From Cellulomonas sp. 73-92 (lineage in GTDB: Bacteria > Actinomycetota > Actinomycetes > Actinomycetales > Cellulomonadaceae): a stretch of DNA of 64,000 nucleotides. Under the pieces are notes generated by a model that was not told the DNA's origin, did not search any database, and worked only from the letters and a program-made list of their open reading frames with translations. Numbering within the stretch: position 1 is the first letter of the stretch; each line of letters opens with the position of its first letter. A program made the position numbers and the translations under genes. Shown here in pieces: positions 8,778-16,810 of this stretch. The stretch is taken from the NCBI RefSeq assembly GCF_001898175.1, contig NZ_MKTH01000013.1, positions 1 to 64,000 of the forward strand, read 5' to 3'.

Positions 8778-9964
8778 GGGGTCTCCTCTGCGGCCGTGGT
8801 GCGGACCGGGCGGCGGGCGCGGGCGGCGGCTCGGGCGGACGCCCGGCCGGCCGCGCGGTGGTCGGTGGTGTCGCCCACCGGCAGCGTCGAGCCGCCGGGG
8901 ACGCGGTGCTGGCCGGCGGCGGCGCCCCGGCGACGCAGCGCCATGACGAACGCGAGCACGCGCGCCACGGCGGTGAAGAGGTACTCGGGGATCTCGCTGC
9001 CCACCTCGCACGCCGCGTGCAGCGCGCGGGCGAGCGGGACGTCCTCCACCAGCGGCACGTGGTGCTCCGACGCGCGCGCGCGGATGCGGGCCGCCAGCTC
9101 GCCGGAGCCCTTCGCCACGACGCGCGGCGCGCCCCGGCCCGGCTCGTAGCGCAGCGCCACCGCGACGTGCGTCGGGTTGACGAGCACCACGTCGGCCTCG
9201 GCGACCGCCGCCATCATCCGGTTGCGGGAGAGCTGCTGCTGGCGGCCGCGGATCGCGGCCTTGACGTGCGGGTCGCCCTCGGATCGCTTGTGCTCGTCCT
9301 TGACCTCGCGCAGCGTCATGCGCGTCTGCTTGCGGTTGCGCCGCAGCACCACGGCGAGGTCGACCAGGGCGAGCAGCACGCCCGCGACGATCCCCGAGCG
9401 GAGCAGGCTCGTCGTGCCCCCGGCCGCCGCGGACAGCACGCCGGACAGCGGCAGCCGGCCCGAGGCCATGAGGGTCGGCGCCAGCGCCTGCACGGTGGCG
9501 TACATCACCAGGCCCACCGCCGCGGACTTCAGCAGCACCTTCGCCGCCTGCCACCAGGCCTGCGCCCCGACCAGCCGCCGGATGCCCGTGAGCGGGCTGA
9601 ACTGCTGCGGCTGCGGCTTGAACGAGCGCAGGTGGACCCCGCCCTGGGCCACCGCGACGGCGACGACCGCCACGACCGTGACGGCGAACATCGGCAGCAT
9701 CGCGGACAGCACGCCCTGCAGGGCGTCGAACAGGACGCGGACCGCGGCGGCGGGGTCGGGCTCCCGGGCGACGCCCGCGAGCCCGGTGAGGGAGGCGCCA
9801 GCGGTCTCCCGGGCGCGCGCCGCGACGACCGGCAGCATGAGGGCGGCGGCGCCGAGCCCCACCCAGGCCTGCAGGTCCTGCGACCGTCCGAGGCGCCCCT
9901 GCCGGCGCACCTCCTTGAGGTGGCGGTCGGACGCCTTGAAGCTCCGCTCCTGGGCGTCGCTCAC
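8774..9964 (-). CDS. flhB: Flagellar export switch protein FlhB
   Basis: 396-residue export apparatus protein that switches secretion from hook to filament substrates. It has four membrane segments in the first 220 residues, a basic linker, and the self-cleaving NPTH motif at residues 263-266 (VVLVNPTHVAVAL). The C-terminal 45 residues beyond the usual domain are Arg/Ala-rich. GTG start overlaps the fliR stop (GTGA) and its stop overlaps the flhA start in the same way, consistent with translational coupling through the export block. Confidence 0.96.
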   Translation of the reverse strand: MSDAQERSFKASDRHLKEVRRQGRLGRSQDLQAWVGLGAAALMLPVVAARARETAGASLTGLAGVAREPDPAAAVRVLFDALQGVLSAMLPMFAVTVVAVVAVAVAQGGVHLRSFKPQPQQFSPLTGIRRLVGAQAWWQAAKVLLKSAAVGLVMYATVQALAPTLMASGRLPLSGVLSAAAGGTTSLLRSGIVAGVLLALVDLAVVLRRNRKQTRMTLREVKDEHKRSEGDPHVKAAIRGRQQQLSRNRMMAAVAEADVVLVNPTHVAVALRYEPGRGAPRVVAKGSGELAARIRARASEHHVPLVEDVPLARALHAACEVGSEIPEYLFTAVARVLAFVMALRRRGAAAGQHRVPGGSTLPVGDTTDHRAAGRASARAAARARRPVRTTAAEETP

Positions 9965-10728
9965 GGCATCACCGCCTGCATCGCGTGCGTCGCGTCGCGC
10001 ACCAGGCCGGAGACGACGCCGGGCAGCGTGAGGACGGCCATCCCGCCGAGGGAGATGGTGAGCAGCACCTTGAGCGGGAAGCCCATCGCGAACGCGTTGA
10101 GCGCGGGGGCCACCCGGGTGAGCAGGCCGAGGCCCACGTCGGCGAGGAAGAGCACGACGAGCAGCGGGCCGGCGATCTGCAACGCGGCGACAACCATGCC
10201 CGTCAGGCCCTGGGTCGCCGTGTGCGCGAGGGCCGCCGCGTCCGGCGCCGTGCCGAGCGGGAGCACGTCGAACGAGCGGACCAGGCCCGCCAGCACCACC
10301 TGGTGGCCGCCGGACACCACGAGCAGCGCCAGCGCGAGCCACTGGTAGAGGCGGGAGAACGTCGCGCCGTTGGTCAGCGAGAGCGGGTCGAACGCGGTGG
10401 CCATCTGGAACCCGCCGAAGAGGTCGACCAGCCCGCCGGCCGACTCCACGGCCGCGAAAACGAGCGCGACGAGGAACCCCAGGGCCGCGCCGACGACGGC
10501 CTGCAGCACCAGGTCCAGGACGAACGCAGCGGTGCCGGTGGGCGCGGCCGCGCCCAGCCGCGGCTGGACCGCCAGCGCCAGGCCCACCGCCAGCAGCGCC
10601 TTGACCTGGCCCGGCACCGCCTTGTGCGAGAAGGGCGGCGCGAGGAGGAGGAAGGCCGCGATGCGGACGCCGGCGAGCATCGTCGTCGCCACCGCGCCGA
10701 GCGGCAGCGTCACCGAGATCGGGCCCAC
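9961..10728 (-). CDS. fliR: Flagellar export protein FliR
   Basis: 255-residue polytopic membrane protein of the export gate core (FliP5-FliQ4-FliR1). Several long hydrophobic helices are visible along with the family segments GGFQMATAFDPLSLTNG and ALNAFAMGFPLKVL. I chose the GTG at 10728 because it follows the fliQ stop by two bases and has GGGG in ribosome-binding position; longer versions would run through fliQ. Confidence 0.94.
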   Translation of the reverse strand: MGPISVTLPLGAVATTMLAGVRIAAFLLLAPPFSHKAVPGQVKALLAVGLALAVQPRLGAAAPTGTAAFVLDLVLQAVVGAALGFLVALVFAAVESAGGLVDLFGGFQMATAFDPLSLTNGATFSRLYQWLALALLVVSGGHQVVLAGLVRSFDVLPLGTAPDAAALAHTATQGLTGMVVAALQIAGPLLVVLFLADVGLGLLTRVAPALNAFAMGFPLKVLLTISLGGMAVLTLPGVVSGLVRDATHAMQAVMP

Positions 10729-10730
10729 GG

Positions 10731-11003
10731 TCAGCCCCCGACGAGCGCGGGGATCCGCGCGTACAGGTCCGTGGTGAAGGAGACGAGCACGCTGATCATC
10801 CAGTGCCCGCACACGACGAGCGCGATGGCGGCGGCGATCGCCTTGGGCACGAAGCTCAGCGTCACCTCCTGGATCTGCGTCACCGACTGGACCAGGGAGA
10901 CGACGAAGCCGACGACCAGCGCGGTGACGAGCACGGGCGCGGCGAGCTTGGCGGCGACGAGCAACGCCTGGACCGCGACGTCGAGGACGGCGTTGGTGTC
11001 CAT
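10731..11003 (-). CDS. fliQ: Flagellar export protein FliQ
   Basis: 90-residue, two-helix membrane protein of the export gate. Family sequence VVGFVVSLVQSVTQIQEVTL followed by FVPKA is intact, and the length is standard. The ATG overlaps the fliP stop by one base, and fliR begins two bases after its own stop. Confidence 0.96.
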   Translation of the reverse strand: MDTNAVLDVAVQALLVAAKLAAPVLVTALVVGFVVSLVQSVTQIQEVTLSFVPKAIAAAIALVVCGHWMISVLVSFTTDLYARIPALVGG

Positions 11004-11977
11004 CAGCCGGCCCCGGTGTACGAGCCGATGAGCGACGTGATGACCAGGCCCCAGCCGTCCACCAGGACGAACAGCAGGATCTTGAACGGCAGGGACACCA
11101 TGACGGGCGGCAGCATCATCATGCCCATCGCCATGAGGCTCGACGAGACGACGATGTCGACGACGAGGAACGGCACGAAGATGACGAACCCCATGACGAA
11201 CGCCGAGCGCAGCTCGCTCAGCACGAACGCCGGCACCAGCGTGACGAACGGGGTGTCGGCCGGGGTGGCGGGGTTCGCCTTGTCGCCGGCGCGCGTGATG
11301 AGGGCGATGTCCTGCTCGCGCGTGTGCTTGAGCATGAAGCTCTCGAGGGGCGCCTTGCCGGCGTCCACCGCCTGGCTGAACGTCACGTGCCCGTCGAGGT
11401 AGGGCTGCACCGCGTCGTTCTTGACGTCCGTGAGCACGGGCGCCATGACGAACAGGGACAGGAACAGCGCCAGGCCCGCGAGCACCTGGTTCGGCGGCAC
11501 GGACTGCAGGCCGAGGGCGTTCCGGGTGAGGGACAGGACGACGAAGATCTTCGTGAAGCTCGTCGTCATGATGAGCACGGCCGGGGCCACCGAGAGCAGG
11601 GTGACGGCCAGCAGCACGACGATCGACGAGCTCGGCGTGCCGTTGACGCCGTTGATGCTCACGGTGACGTCGCCGGGCGCCGGGGTGGCCGGCGGCGTCG
11701 GGGTCGCCGGCGAGGTGGGGGCGGTCACGGCCGCGGACCGCGCCCCCGTCGTCCCGGCGCCGGTGGCGACGCTCGTCGTGCCGGAGCCGGTGGCGACGCT
11801 CGTCGTGCCGGAGCCGGTCGCGACGCTCGTCGTGCCCGCGGCGACGACGGCGGCGGCGGACGGCGGCACCGACGCGCCGGCGCTGCCCGCGCCGAGCACG
11901 AGCCAGGCGCCCGTCAGCGCGAGGGCCAGCAGGCCGAGGCGGACCCGCCGCCCCGTGGTGGTCGAGGCGGTGCTCAC
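11003..11977 (-). CDS. fliP: Flagellar export protein FliP with a long repeat-bearing N-terminus
   Basis: 324-residue export gate protein. A signal-peptide-like stretch (about residues 11-36) is followed by a low-complexity Thr/Ser/Pro/Ala region (about 40-105) containing a nearly perfect GTTSVATGS repeat three times. The conserved FliP core then starts, with ILVLLAVTLL-type helices, TSFTKIFVVLSLTRNALGLQ, PPNQVLAGLALFLS and LVDGWGLV near the end. FliP is usually about 245 residues, so the periplasmic N-terminal insert is extra. GTG start at 11977, with GGAGG ten bases upstream; it lies seven bases after the fliO stop. Confidence 0.93.
   Translation of the reverse strand: MSTASTTTGRRVRLGLLALALTGAWLVLGAGSAGASVPPSAAAVVAAGTTSVATGSGTTSVATGSGTTSVATGAGTTGARSAAVTAPTSPATPTPPATPAPGDVTVSINGVNGTPSSSIVVLLAVTLLSVAPAVLIMTTSFTKIFVVLSLTRNALGLQSVPPNQVLAGLALFLSLFVMAPVLTDVKNDAVQPYLDGHVTFSQAVDAGKAPLESFMLKHTREQDIALITRAGDKANPATPADTPFVTLVPAFVLSELRSAFVMGFVIFVPFLVVDIVVSSSLMAMGMMMLPPVMVSLPFKILLFVLVDGWGLVITSLIGSYTGAG
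11762..11842 (-). repeat. 27-bp tandem repeat inside fliP
   Basis: Two exact copies and a third degenerate copy of a 27-base unit (11762-11788, 11789-11815, 11816-11842; shared core GCGACGCTCGTCGTGCC) encode the GTTSVATGS repeats in the N-terminal linker of FliP. Confidence 0.85.
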
Positions 11978-11984
11978 CGCACGC

Positions 11985-12461
11985 TCACCTCCGGACCGTC
12001 CGGTCCTGCCAGGCGCGGACGGTGGCGTGCCAGGTCTGCGGGGACAGCACGGAGCCGGCGAGGAGGCCGGGGCGGCGGTTGAGGGGCAGCCCGGCAGGGA
12101 CCTCGAGGCCCGCCTCCGGCCGGGGGGCCGGCCGAGGGGCCGGCCGGGTGGGGGCGCCCGTGTGCGCGGGGGGCGCCGGCGGGGTGGCCGACATCGGCTG
12201 CGGCAGCGTGGGGACCGGCCGCAGCTCGGTGATGAGCTGGACGCCGGCGTCGGCGAAGCCCACCAGCAGCCGGCGGTCGCCGGCGGCGACCACCGCGACG
12301 CCGGCGTGCTTGGACAGCGAGTGCCGGTCGAGCACGCGCACCTCGGCCTCGCGCGAGGCGTCGGCGTGGCCGCGACCGAGGCGGCGGGCGAGGTACCAGA
12401 CGAGCGCGACGACGACCGCGAGCGAGACGAGCACCCGCAGCACGACGACGACACCGTCCAT
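11985..12461 (-). CDS. fliO: Flagellar biosynthetic protein FliO
   Basis: 158-residue bitopic membrane protein that helps assemble the FliPQR complex. One N-terminal membrane helix (about residues 3-23) is followed by a small domain with VRVLDRHSLSKHAGVAVVAAG and LLVGFADAGVQLI, then a Pro-rich tail. FliO is poorly conserved; identification rests on these segments plus position between fliN and fliP. The ATG overlaps the fliN stop by one base. Confidence 0.88.
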   Translation of the reverse strand: MDGVVVVLRVLVSLAVVVALVWYLARRLGRGHADASREAEVRVLDRHSLSKHAGVAVVAAGDRRLLVGFADAGVQLITELRPVPTLPQPMSATPPAPPAHTGAPTRPAPRPAPRPEAGLEVPAGLPLNRRPGLLAGSVLSPQTWHATVRAWQDRTVRR

Positions 12462-13168
12462 CAGGCCTCGCCCTCCTGGCCGGAGACGATCTGCGTGATC
12501 CGCACGCCGTAGTCCTCGTCGACCACGACGACCTCGCCCCGGGCGATGAGCCGGCCGTTGACGAGGATGTCGGCGGGCGAGCTCGCCGCGCGGTCCAGCT
12601 CGAGCACGGCGCCGGGCGCCAGGTCCAGCACGTCGCGCAGCGGCAGGCGGGTGCGCCCGAGCTCGACCGTGAGGGTCATCTCGACGTCGTAGAGCACGCG
12701 CATGTTCGTCCGCTGCGTCGGCACCCGGCCGCCGGCCTGGGCCGGCACGTGGGTCTGGGTGACGCGGACGCCGAACCAGGCGAGCGTCTCGCCGTCGGCC
12801 TGCAACGCGTACACGGTGGTGTCGCCCTGCAGCGCGGTGCCGGCCGACTCGGTCCGCACGGCGTCGAGCGTGCCGAGCCCGTCGGCGGCCGCCTCGAGGG
12901 CGGGCCGCAGCGCGTCGGCCACCGCCACCGGTGTCCCGGCGGCCACCCCGGCCGCGGTGAGGTCGGCCACGACGGTCTCCGCGACCAGCACGAACGTCGC
13001 TCCCGGGCTGCCGGCGCAGGTGGCGACGACCGCGAGCGCCTCGGGCGCGGGCCGCTCGTCGGCCGCAGCCGGCACGGCGGTCAGCGGCGCCGCGGCGGGC
13101 AGGTGGGCCGCGACCACCTCCGCGAGCGCCTGCGCATCCACGGTGAGTGACAGGGCGGAGCGGGTCAT
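12461..13168 (-). CDS. fliN: Flagellar motor switch protein FliN (extended form)
   Basis: 235-residue C-ring protein. The C-terminal 85 residues are the SpoA/FliN domain: NMRVLYDVEMTLTVELGRTR, PLRDVLDLAPGAVLELDR, VNGRLIARGEVVVVDEDYG and VRITQIV. The N-terminal 140 residues form an additional Ala-rich domain absent from the short enterobacterial FliN; FliY of Bacillus is likewise extended, but I cannot confirm a CheC-type phosphatase active site here. The ATG overlaps the fliM stop by four bases. Confidence 0.94.
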   Translation of the reverse strand: MTRSALSLTVDAQALAEVVAAHLPAAAPLTAVPAAADERPAPEALAVVATCAGSPGATFVLVAETVVADLTAAGVAAGTPVAVADALRPALEAAADGLGTLDAVRTESAGTALQGDTTVYALQADGETLAWFGVRVTQTHVPAQAGGRVPTQRTNMRVLYDVEMTLTVELGRTRLPLRDVLDLAPGAVLELDRAASSPADILVNGRLIARGEVVVVDEDYGVRITQIVSGQEGEA

Positions 13169-14100
13169 GACTGGGCCTCCTCGACGGCGACGACCTGGCA
13201 CACGAGACGCGAGCCGTGGGTGGCCGCGGAGGCGTGCGCGAGCGGGACACCGTCGACGACGACGTCGACGGGCTGCGACGTGGGGTGCGCCAGCGGCAGC
13301 ACGTCGCCGACGGCCAGCTGGACCACCTGGCGGGGCCGCACGGTCATCGGCGCGAACCGCACGGTGACGTCGAGCGGCACCTCGGCGACGGCCGCCTCGA
13401 GCTCGCGGCGGGCGGCGGCCAGCGCCATCCGCTCCTGGGTGCCGAGCTGCGCGGCGCCCGACTGGTCGCGCAGCGACTGCAGCAGCGTCTCCGCCGGGAG
13501 CATGAGCGTCGCGGTGTCCGTGCGCTCGCCGGCGTGCAGCGAGAAGGTCGCGACGACGACGCCGTCGCCGGCACCCGCCGCCTGGACGAACTGCGGACTG
13601 TACTGCACCGACTTGACCGCGAGGGTCGCGGGCAGCAGCGGGTGGAAGGCGTAGTGCAGGTCGTCGAGCGCGATCTGCAGCAGGTCCTTGACGACCGTGA
13701 ACTCGATCTCGGTCAGCTCGCGGCCCTCGCGGTCGTCGCCGAGGCCGGTGCCGCCGAACAGGTAGTCGACCCAGACGAGCATGGTGGCGACCGGCATCTG
13801 CACCAGGGCGGTCTGCCGCTCCATGTGGCACAGCACGATGCCGGTCGGCTGGGGCAGCGAGGCGATGTAGTCCTCGTAGGTCATGAGGGCGAGCGCGTCG
13901 AAGGTCACCGAGCACGTGGCGCGCAGCCGGGCCGCCAGCTGGGTGCCCCACATCCGCGCGAAGCGCTGGCTGACGATCTCGAGCTGGCGCGCGTGGTCGC
14001 GCGCGAGCGTCAGGGGTCGCCGGAAGTCGTAGAGCTCGGGTTCCGACGCGCGCCGCCGCCAGGACGAGGGTGCGACGGCAGGCGCGCTCTGGACGGTCAC
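13165..14100 (-). CDS. fliM: Flagellar motor switch protein FliM
   Basis: 311-residue C-ring protein. The middle domain (SFDALALMTYEDYIASLPQPTG-like region, cut here to DALALMTYEDYIASLPQPTG, and VDYLFGGTG) and C-terminal SpoA domain (FAPMTVRPRQVVQLAVGDVL) are clear. The usual N-terminal CheY-P-binding motif (LSQxEIDALL) is absent; the protein begins MTVQSAPAVAPSSWRRRASE and goes straight to YDFRRP. GTG start at 14100 lies only five bases after the -10 heptamer of a sigma-28-type promoter, so its mRNA is probably leaderless. Confidence 0.95.
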   Translation of the reverse strand: MTVQSAPAVAPSSWRRRASEPELYDFRRPLTLARDHARQLEIVSQRFARMWGTQLAARLRATCSVTFDALALMTYEDYIASLPQPTGIVLCHMERQTALVQMPVATMLVWVDYLFGGTGLGDDREGRELTEIEFTVVKDLLQIALDDLHYAFHPLLPATLAVKSVQYSPQFVQAAGAGDGVVVATFSLHAGERTDTATLMLPAETLLQSLRDQSGAAQLGTQERMALAAARRELEAAVAEVPLDVTVRFAPMTVRPRQVVQLAVGDVLPLAHPTSQPVDVVVDGVPLAHASAATHGSRLVCQVVAVEEAQS

Positions 14101-14105
14101 GCGCG

Positions 14106-14135
14106 ACCCATCGGCGGGCCGCGCCCGGTCCTGAG
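14106..14135 (-). promoter_or_regulatory. Sigma-28-type promoter for fliM, probably leaderless
   Basis: Minus strand CTCAG (14131-14135), 18 bases, GATGGGT (14106-14112) preceded by GCC. The GTG start of fliM follows the heptamer after five bases (CGCGC), so transcription should begin at or next to the start codon. Confidence 0.72.
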
Positions 14136-14157
14136 CGAAATCAAGGGGTGCAGTGTG

Positions 14158-14691
14158 CTACTGCGTCACGTAGTCGGTCAGGTAGACGTCCATCACCTCC
14201 GGGCCGTAGGCCTGCTGGAGCTGCTGCAGCAGCTGCGACTTGAGCTGGTCCCGCGTCGCCGGCGCGGAGACCTCGTCGACGGACCTGCCGCTGTACAGGG
14301 CGATCGCCAGGTCGAGCGCCCGCGAGGTGTTCGGCGACGTCTTCACGGCATCGCTCAGCTGGATCGCCAGCCCGAGCCGCAGGTAGTGCCCTCCGGCGAG
14401 GTTGACGCTGACGGCGTCGACGGCCACCACCTGCCCCGCGACGGGCGTGGGCGTCGGCTTCGGTTCCGGCGCGGCCGCGGCGCCGGCGTGGCCCGGGCCG
14501 AGCAGGAAGTACCAGCCCGCGCCGGCGGCGACCAGGACGGCCAGCACGGCGACGATCAGGACGAGCCTGCGCCGCGGCTTCTTGCCCGGCTTCTCGCCCG
14601 CCGGTGGCGCCTCGGTGCTCCGCTCGGCGGCGGGCGCCGCCGCGGCCGGACGCGCCCCGATCTTCTGCCCGATCACCCGTTGCTCGACCAT
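14158..14691 (-). CDS. fliL: Flagellar basal body-associated protein FliL
   Basis: 177-residue bitopic membrane protein that surrounds and stabilises the stator. A cytoplasmic Pro/Lys-rich N-terminus is followed by one membrane helix (about residues 44-66), a Pro-Thr linker and the periplasmic FliL domain with AVSVNLAGGHYLRLGLAIQL and a C-terminal VMDVYLTDYVTQ. It follows motB by 13 bases and precedes fliM. Confidence 0.94.
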   Translation of the reverse strand: MVEQRVIGQKIGARPAAAAPAAERSTEAPPAGEKPGKKPRRRLVLIVAVLAVLVAAGAGWYFLLGPGHAGAAAAPEPKPTPTPVAGQVVAVDAVSVNLAGGHYLRLGLAIQLSDAVKTSPNTSRALDLAIALYSGRSVDEVSAPATRDQLKSQLLQQLQQAYGPEVMDVYLTDYVTQ

Positions 14692-14704
14692 GGCTCCCCC
14701 CTCC

Positions 14705-15586
14705 TCACTTGCCCTGGTCCGTGCCGACGATGCCCGGCACCAGCGCGCGGACCTGGTCCGAGGCCGCCGAGAGGACGACGACGTCGACCCGCCGGTTCAT
14801 GGTCAGCGCCTGGTCGCCCGTCGCGTCGGCCACCGGCCGCGCATCGCCGAAGCCGACTGCGTCGACCCGGTTCGCCGGCAGCCCGTTCGTCTCGACGAAG
14901 TGGCGGAGCACCTGCGTGGCGCGGTCGGCGGACAGCTCCCAGTTCGTCGGGTAGCGCCCGCTGACCGGCAGCACGTTGGCGTGACCCTCGACGGAGATCT
15001 CGTCGGGCAGGGCGGTGATCGCCGGCGCGATGGCGTCGAGCACCCGCAGCGCCGTCGCGGTCAGCTGCGCGGAGGCGGGGGCGAAGAAGACGTCGTCGGC
15101 CACCAGCCCGATGACCAGCCCGCGGTCGGTGATCCGCATCTGGACGGCCGAGCCGAGCCCGGCGGCGTCCAGCTGCTGCTGGATCTGCTGCTGCACACCC
15201 TCGAGCCGCGTGGCCTCCTGGCGTGCCGCCGACAGCACCCCCGCGTCGACCGACGGCTGCGTGCCTGCGGCGACCCCCAGCCCGACGTTCGCCGTGACCG
15301 GGTCGAACGCCTGGGACGGGGTGGTCGTCTGCTTCTCGTCCTGCGCGACGTTCTGGCTCGAGGTGAGCACGCCGTCGGAGCCGGTGAGGACCGCCTGGTG
15401 GCCGAAGCTGGCCGCCAGCGAGGCGCGCAGCGCCTGGAACTTCTGCATGTCGACCTGGCCCATCGCGTACAGCACGATGAACAGCCCCATCATCACGGTG
15501 AGCATGTCGGAGTAGCTGACCATCCAGCGCTCGTGGTTGCCGTGCTCCTCCTCCTCCACGTGCTTGCGCCGGCGTCGCGCGGCCAT
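14705..15586 (-). CDS. motB: Flagellar stator protein MotB
   Basis: 293-residue stator subunit. A basic N-terminus leads into RWMVSYSDMLTVMMGLFIVL, where Asp27 is the proton-carrying residue. The C-terminal OmpA-like peptidoglycan-binding domain is present (ISVEGHANVLPVSGRYPTNW, ELSADRATQVLRHFV, VDAVGFGDARPVA, MNRRVDVVVL). The ATG overlaps the motA stop by one base. The Asp and sequence favour a proton-driven motor, though ion type cannot be fixed from sequence. Confidence 0.96.
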   Translation of the reverse strand: MAARRRRKHVEEEEHGNHERWMVSYSDMLTVMMGLFIVLYAMGQVDMQKFQALRASLAASFGHQAVLTGSDGVLTSSQNVAQDEKQTTTPSQAFDPVTANVGLGVAAGTQPSVDAGVLSAARQEATRLEGVQQQIQQQLDAAGLGSAVQMRITDRGLVIGLVADDVFFAPASAQLTATALRVLDAIAPAITALPDEISVEGHANVLPVSGRYPTNWELSADRATQVLRHFVETNGLPANRVDAVGFGDARPVADATGDQALTMNRRVDVVVLSAASDQVRALVPGIVGTDQGK

Positions 15587-16374
15587 CAGGCGGCCGCCTT
15601 CTTCGCGTCGCGCTTTCCGTCGCGGGCGTCGTCGGCCGGCAGCAGGCTGCGCAGCCGCTCGCCGACCAGCCGCGGGTTGGCCCCGGCCTGGACCGCCAGC
15701 AGGCCCTCGAGCGCCAGCTCCATCTGGGCGCACTCGAGGTCGGACAGCCGCCGGATCCGGGTGGCCAACGGGAGCCAGACGACGTTCGCCGAGAGCAGGC
15801 CCCACAGGGTCGCGACGAACGCCGCCGCGATGTTCTCGCCGAGCGCCGCCGGCTCGCTGAGGTTCTCCAGGACGTGCACCAGCGAGATGACGGTGCCGAT
15901 GATGCCGACCGTCGGGGCGTAGCCGCCCATGTCCGCGAAGTACTTCGCCGCGACCCTGTCCTGCGTGCGCTTGGAGCCGATCCGGTCCTCGAGGATCTCG
16001 CGGAGGTCCTCAGGGTCGGTGCCGTCGATCGCCGACTGCAGCCCGTTGCGCAGGAACGGGTCCTCGATGCTGCGGGTGGCGTCCTCGAGGGCGAGCAGGC
16101 CCTCGCGGCGCGCCTTGTCCGCCAGCTTGACGAGGGTGTCGATGACGACGTCGGGCTGGGGCAGCCGGCCGCGCAGCGCGCGCGGCACCGCCGCGAAGGC
16201 GCCCTTGGCGTCCTTGAGCGTGTGGCCGGCGAGGCCGACCGCCAGCGTGGTCACCCACACCAGCAGCAGCGGGCCGGGCAGGAACACCGCCGTCGGCGAG
16301 GTCCCCTCGATGATCATGACGACGAAGATGACGACGAACGCGACCACCAGGCCGATGGGTCCCGCGAAGTCCAT
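15586..16374 (-). CDS. motA: Flagellar stator protein MotA
   Basis: 262-residue ring-forming stator subunit with four membrane helices. The conserved GGYAPTVGIIGTVISLVHVL and FVATLWGLLSANVVWLPLA segments form the channel helices TM3 and TM4. The cytoplasmic loop contains the FLRNGLQSAIDGTDPEDLRE region. The ATG overlaps the flbD stop by one base and the stop overlaps motB, so flbD-motA-motB are translationally coupled. Confidence 0.95.
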   Translation of the reverse strand: MDFAGPIGLVVAFVVIFVVMIIEGTSPTAVFLPGPLLLVWVTTLAVGLAGHTLKDAKGAFAAVPRALRGRLPQPDVVIDTLVKLADKARREGLLALEDATRSIEDPFLRNGLQSAIDGTDPEDLREILEDRIGSKRTQDRVAAKYFADMGGYAPTVGIIGTVISLVHVLENLSEPAALGENIAAAFVATLWGLLSANVVWLPLATRIRRLSDLECAQMELALEGLLAVQAGANPRLVGERLRSLLPADDARDGKRDAKKAAA

Positions 16375-16691
16375 CAGCGGACCCTCCTCAGCTGGCCGCT
16401 GGCGGCGGTCGGGGGGTCCTCGGGGTCCGGGTCGTCGTCGCCCTCGACCGGGTCGAGGCCCGGGATGGCGTGCACCGCGTCGGCCGACATGGTCTGCAGG
16501 TCGCGCGAGCGGGCCAGGATGCGCGCCCGGTGCTCGTTGACCCGGGCGATCACCTCGTCCATCGACTCCGCGACGATGAGCTTGGTGCCGTCGATGAGGG
16601 TGAGGATCGTGTCGGGGGCACTCTCGACACGCTGGATCAGGTCGGGGTTGACCCCGAACATCCCCCCGTTGAGGCGCGACACGACGATCAC
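16374..16691 (-). CDS. flbD: FlbD family flagellar protein
   Basis: 105-residue small cytoplasmic protein. The first 65 residues match the FlbD/SwrD family (MIVVSRLNGGMFGVNPDLIQ, then TILTLIDGTKLIVAESMDEV); SwrD raises swarming motor power in Bacillus and sits ahead of motAB here. The acidic 40-residue tail is extra. GTG start at 16691 follows a long structured leader (16692-16758) with a candidate CsrA hairpin and is driven by the sigma-28-type promoter at 16765-16794. It probably heads the run flbD-motAB-fliL. Confidence 0.88.
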   Translation of the reverse strand: MIVVSRLNGGMFGVNPDLIQRVESAPDTILTLIDGTKLIVAESMDEVIARVNEHRARILARSRDLQTMSADAVHAIPGLDPVEGDDDPDPEDPPTAASGQLRRVR

Positions 16692-16737
16692 GGCGGCACC
16701 ATCCCTGGTCCGTGCGGTTGGGCGGCGGTGCCGCCCG

Positions 16738-16755
16738 GGGCCCATCCGTGAGCCC
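16738..16755 (-). promoter_or_regulatory. Candidate CsrA-binding hairpin in flbD leader
   Basis: In the mRNA the 18 bases GGGCUCACGGAUGGGCCC fold as a 6-bp stem (one G-U pair) with the loop ACGGAU. A second strong hairpin (7-bp stem GGGCGGC, 16720-16736) and further GGA triplets lie between it and the GTG. The same ACGGAU loop occurs in the flgB and fliC leaders. Confidence 0.5.
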
Positions 16756-16764
16756 TTCGACTCC

Positions 16765-16794
16765 TCTGATCGGCCGGTACGGCCCGGCGCTGAG
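16765..16794 (-). promoter_or_regulatory. Sigma-28-type promoter for flbD
   Basis: Minus strand CTCAG (16790-16794), 18 bases, GATCAGA (16765-16771) preceded by GGCC. The heptamer departs from the GATRGGS of the other promoters, but spacing and the GCCGAT core agree. It lies between the M15 peptidase stop and the flbD leader. Confidence 0.6.
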
Positions 16795-16810
16795 GGGTTC
16801 GCGCCGCCCG

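Noticed and set aside
6717..9554. A longer flhA gene extending upstream through flhB
   Set aside because: The added residues are Arg/Gly-rich out-of-frame flhB sequence. The GTG at 8777 has a good ribosome-binding site and the standard N-terminus.
16740..16746. GATGGGC upstream of flbD as a sigma-28 -10
   Set aside because: It has no CTCAG at 18 bases and forms the 3' arm of the ACGGAU hairpin. A better-spaced promoter lies at 16765-16794.
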